Source: Parcubacteria group bacterium Greene0714_7
Lineage (GTDB): Bacteria; Patescibacteria; Paceibacteria; UBA9973; UBA2103
Direction of reading: 5' to 3'
NCBI GenBank assembly: GCA_007378985.1
Contig: VMHB01000005.1
Coordinates: forward strand, 1 to 64,000
DNA length: 64,000 nt
Shown here: positions 63,582-64,000 of the stretch, in pieces
Position numbering within the stretch: the stretch's first letter is position 1
Layout: each line of letters opens with the position of its first letter
Made by a program: the position numbers and the translations under genes
Notes under the pieces: generated by a model
What the model was told of the DNA's origin: nothing
What the model saw: the letters and a program-made list of their open reading frames with translations, nothing else
The model's database searches: none

Positions 63582-63961
63582 GGTGTTCCGTCAAGCCGTC
63601 GCCACTCCACACCGTTACATCCTAAAAATTTCTTGTAAAGTGCGTCGTATCGAATGGCACCTTCAATCGCTGTAGTACATTCTCTTGGTTCCGTTGAATA
63701 GGTACGAATCATTCCGTACACATCAAGCTCTGTTGTTGGCGCTTGATTACGAACTCCCACTTTTCCATCAGCGGTCACTGTAAAATAGTTGTCGCCCGTT
63801 GAACTTGCAACTTGAAAAATATTTCCACTGGTGTCTACACCATCAAAGACAATGCCGGAAGAATTCACACTCCAAAACCACACCCCGCCAACAACGAGTG
63901 CACCAAATACAAATGAAGCGAGCATGAGGATTGTATGTGCGTTTTTCATATCGGCTTTCAT
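63578..63961 (-). CDS. Membrane-anchored protein with tail-fibre-like beta repeat, 127 aa
   Basis: Unrecognised by name. One N-terminal span (TILMLASFVFGALVVGGVWF), then GNIFQVASSTGDNYFTVTAD and GKVGVRNQAPTTELDVYGMI, the N-V-G-I-G-T-like repeat seen in many surface and phage tail-fibre proteins. It ends with ECTTAIEGAIRYDALYKKFL GCNGVEWRRLDG, which has a conserved-looking Cys pair. It is probably a small surface-exposed beta-helix or trimerisation module. The start may be 63961 or the Met at 63949. It is the first gene of the pair with the glycine-rich protein. Confidence 0.7.
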   Translation of the reverse strand: MKADMKNAHTILMLASFVFGALVVGGVWFWSVNSSGIVFDGVDTSGNIFQVASSTGDNYFTVTADGKVGVRNQAPTTELDVYGMIRTYSTEPRECTTAIEGAIRYDALYKKFLGCNGVEWRRLDGTP

Positions 63962-64000
63962 TTTCTATCTAATTCTATTACGCTTTTTGCAGAGCATATA

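Noticed and set aside
1..64000. UGA recoding as in Gracilibacteria or Absconditabacteria
   Set aside because: TGA ends zwf, pfkB and several other genes at expected lengths, and no conserved Gly is encoded by TGA.

Overview
This window reads as one contiguous stretch of a small bacterial genome of the Candidate Phyla Radiation (Patescibacteria, most likely a Parcubacteria-type lineage). I infer this from gene content: stripped-down PheRS, a ThrS without its TGS domain, a Cys-free bL32, a short SMC, sortase-linked Ig-repeat surface proteins, a REP-type transposase, and many tiny orphan proteins. TGA is used as an ordinary stop, so this is not a UGA-recoding group. I could not run any search, so the lineage is inference.

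Layout. 0.2-7.4 kb: trmD and a small partner, the KH protein khpA, zwf-gnd (oxidative pentose phosphate), rpsP with a 57-aa partner, and rnr. 7.4-10.4 kb: an aspartoacylase-like enzyme and a run of tiny Cys-rich orphans, several not noted by size-limited gene finding. 10.4-18.7 kb, minus strand: gdh, malic enzyme, a short hinge-less smc, rnc, a NusB-Nudix fusion, rpmF, a DUF5663-like protein and rnhB. 18.7-23.7 kb, plus strand: dnaE and thrS. 23.7-33.1 kb: a palindrome cluster, then a cell-surface region with a sortase, a long Ig-repeat protein split by a frameshift, an 829-aa EF-hand-bearing protein, a CARDB protein and two duplicated CxxCxGxG mini-proteins. 33.4-44.4 kb, minus strand: gyrB, purD, mscS, a HAD-like protein, pheST, a PEGA protein, a family 2 glycosyltransferase and a stand-alone AICAR transformylase. 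44.5-54 kb: a TrpR-like regulator, tRNA-Thr, rpsB-tsf, prfA, rpmE, more surface proteins, a lytic transglycosylase and rplY. 54-62 kb: an FAD oxidase, pfkB-tal, and a gap-rpiB-rpe-tkt operon. 62-64 kb: the transposase and two surface proteins.

Metabolism. The window holds most of the pentose phosphate pathway (zwf, gnd, rpiB, rpe, split transketolase, transaldolase) plus gap, malic enzyme and glutamate dehydrogenase. 6-phosphogluconolactonase is not seen here. Purine synthesis appears only as purD and the transformylase half of purH.

Expression. At least seventeen genes carry a -10-like hexamer (TATAAT, TATACT and similar) ending 6-8 nt before the start codon, which predicts leaderless mRNAs as a common mode.

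The most striking non-coding signal is a 14-bp inverted repeat (CCCGTTAGAA core). It brackets about 80-90 bp immediately upstream of three metabolic genes (gnd, malic enzyme, rpiB) with identical geometry, and its 3' arm covers the first two bases of the start codon. It could be a start-codon-sequestering RNA stem or an invertible promoter switch. The window also carries several families of perfect palindromes, a REP-like hairpin family linked to the transposase that also lies inside two coding sequences, and a dispersed heptanucleotide repeat that appears to have inserted in frame into trmD.
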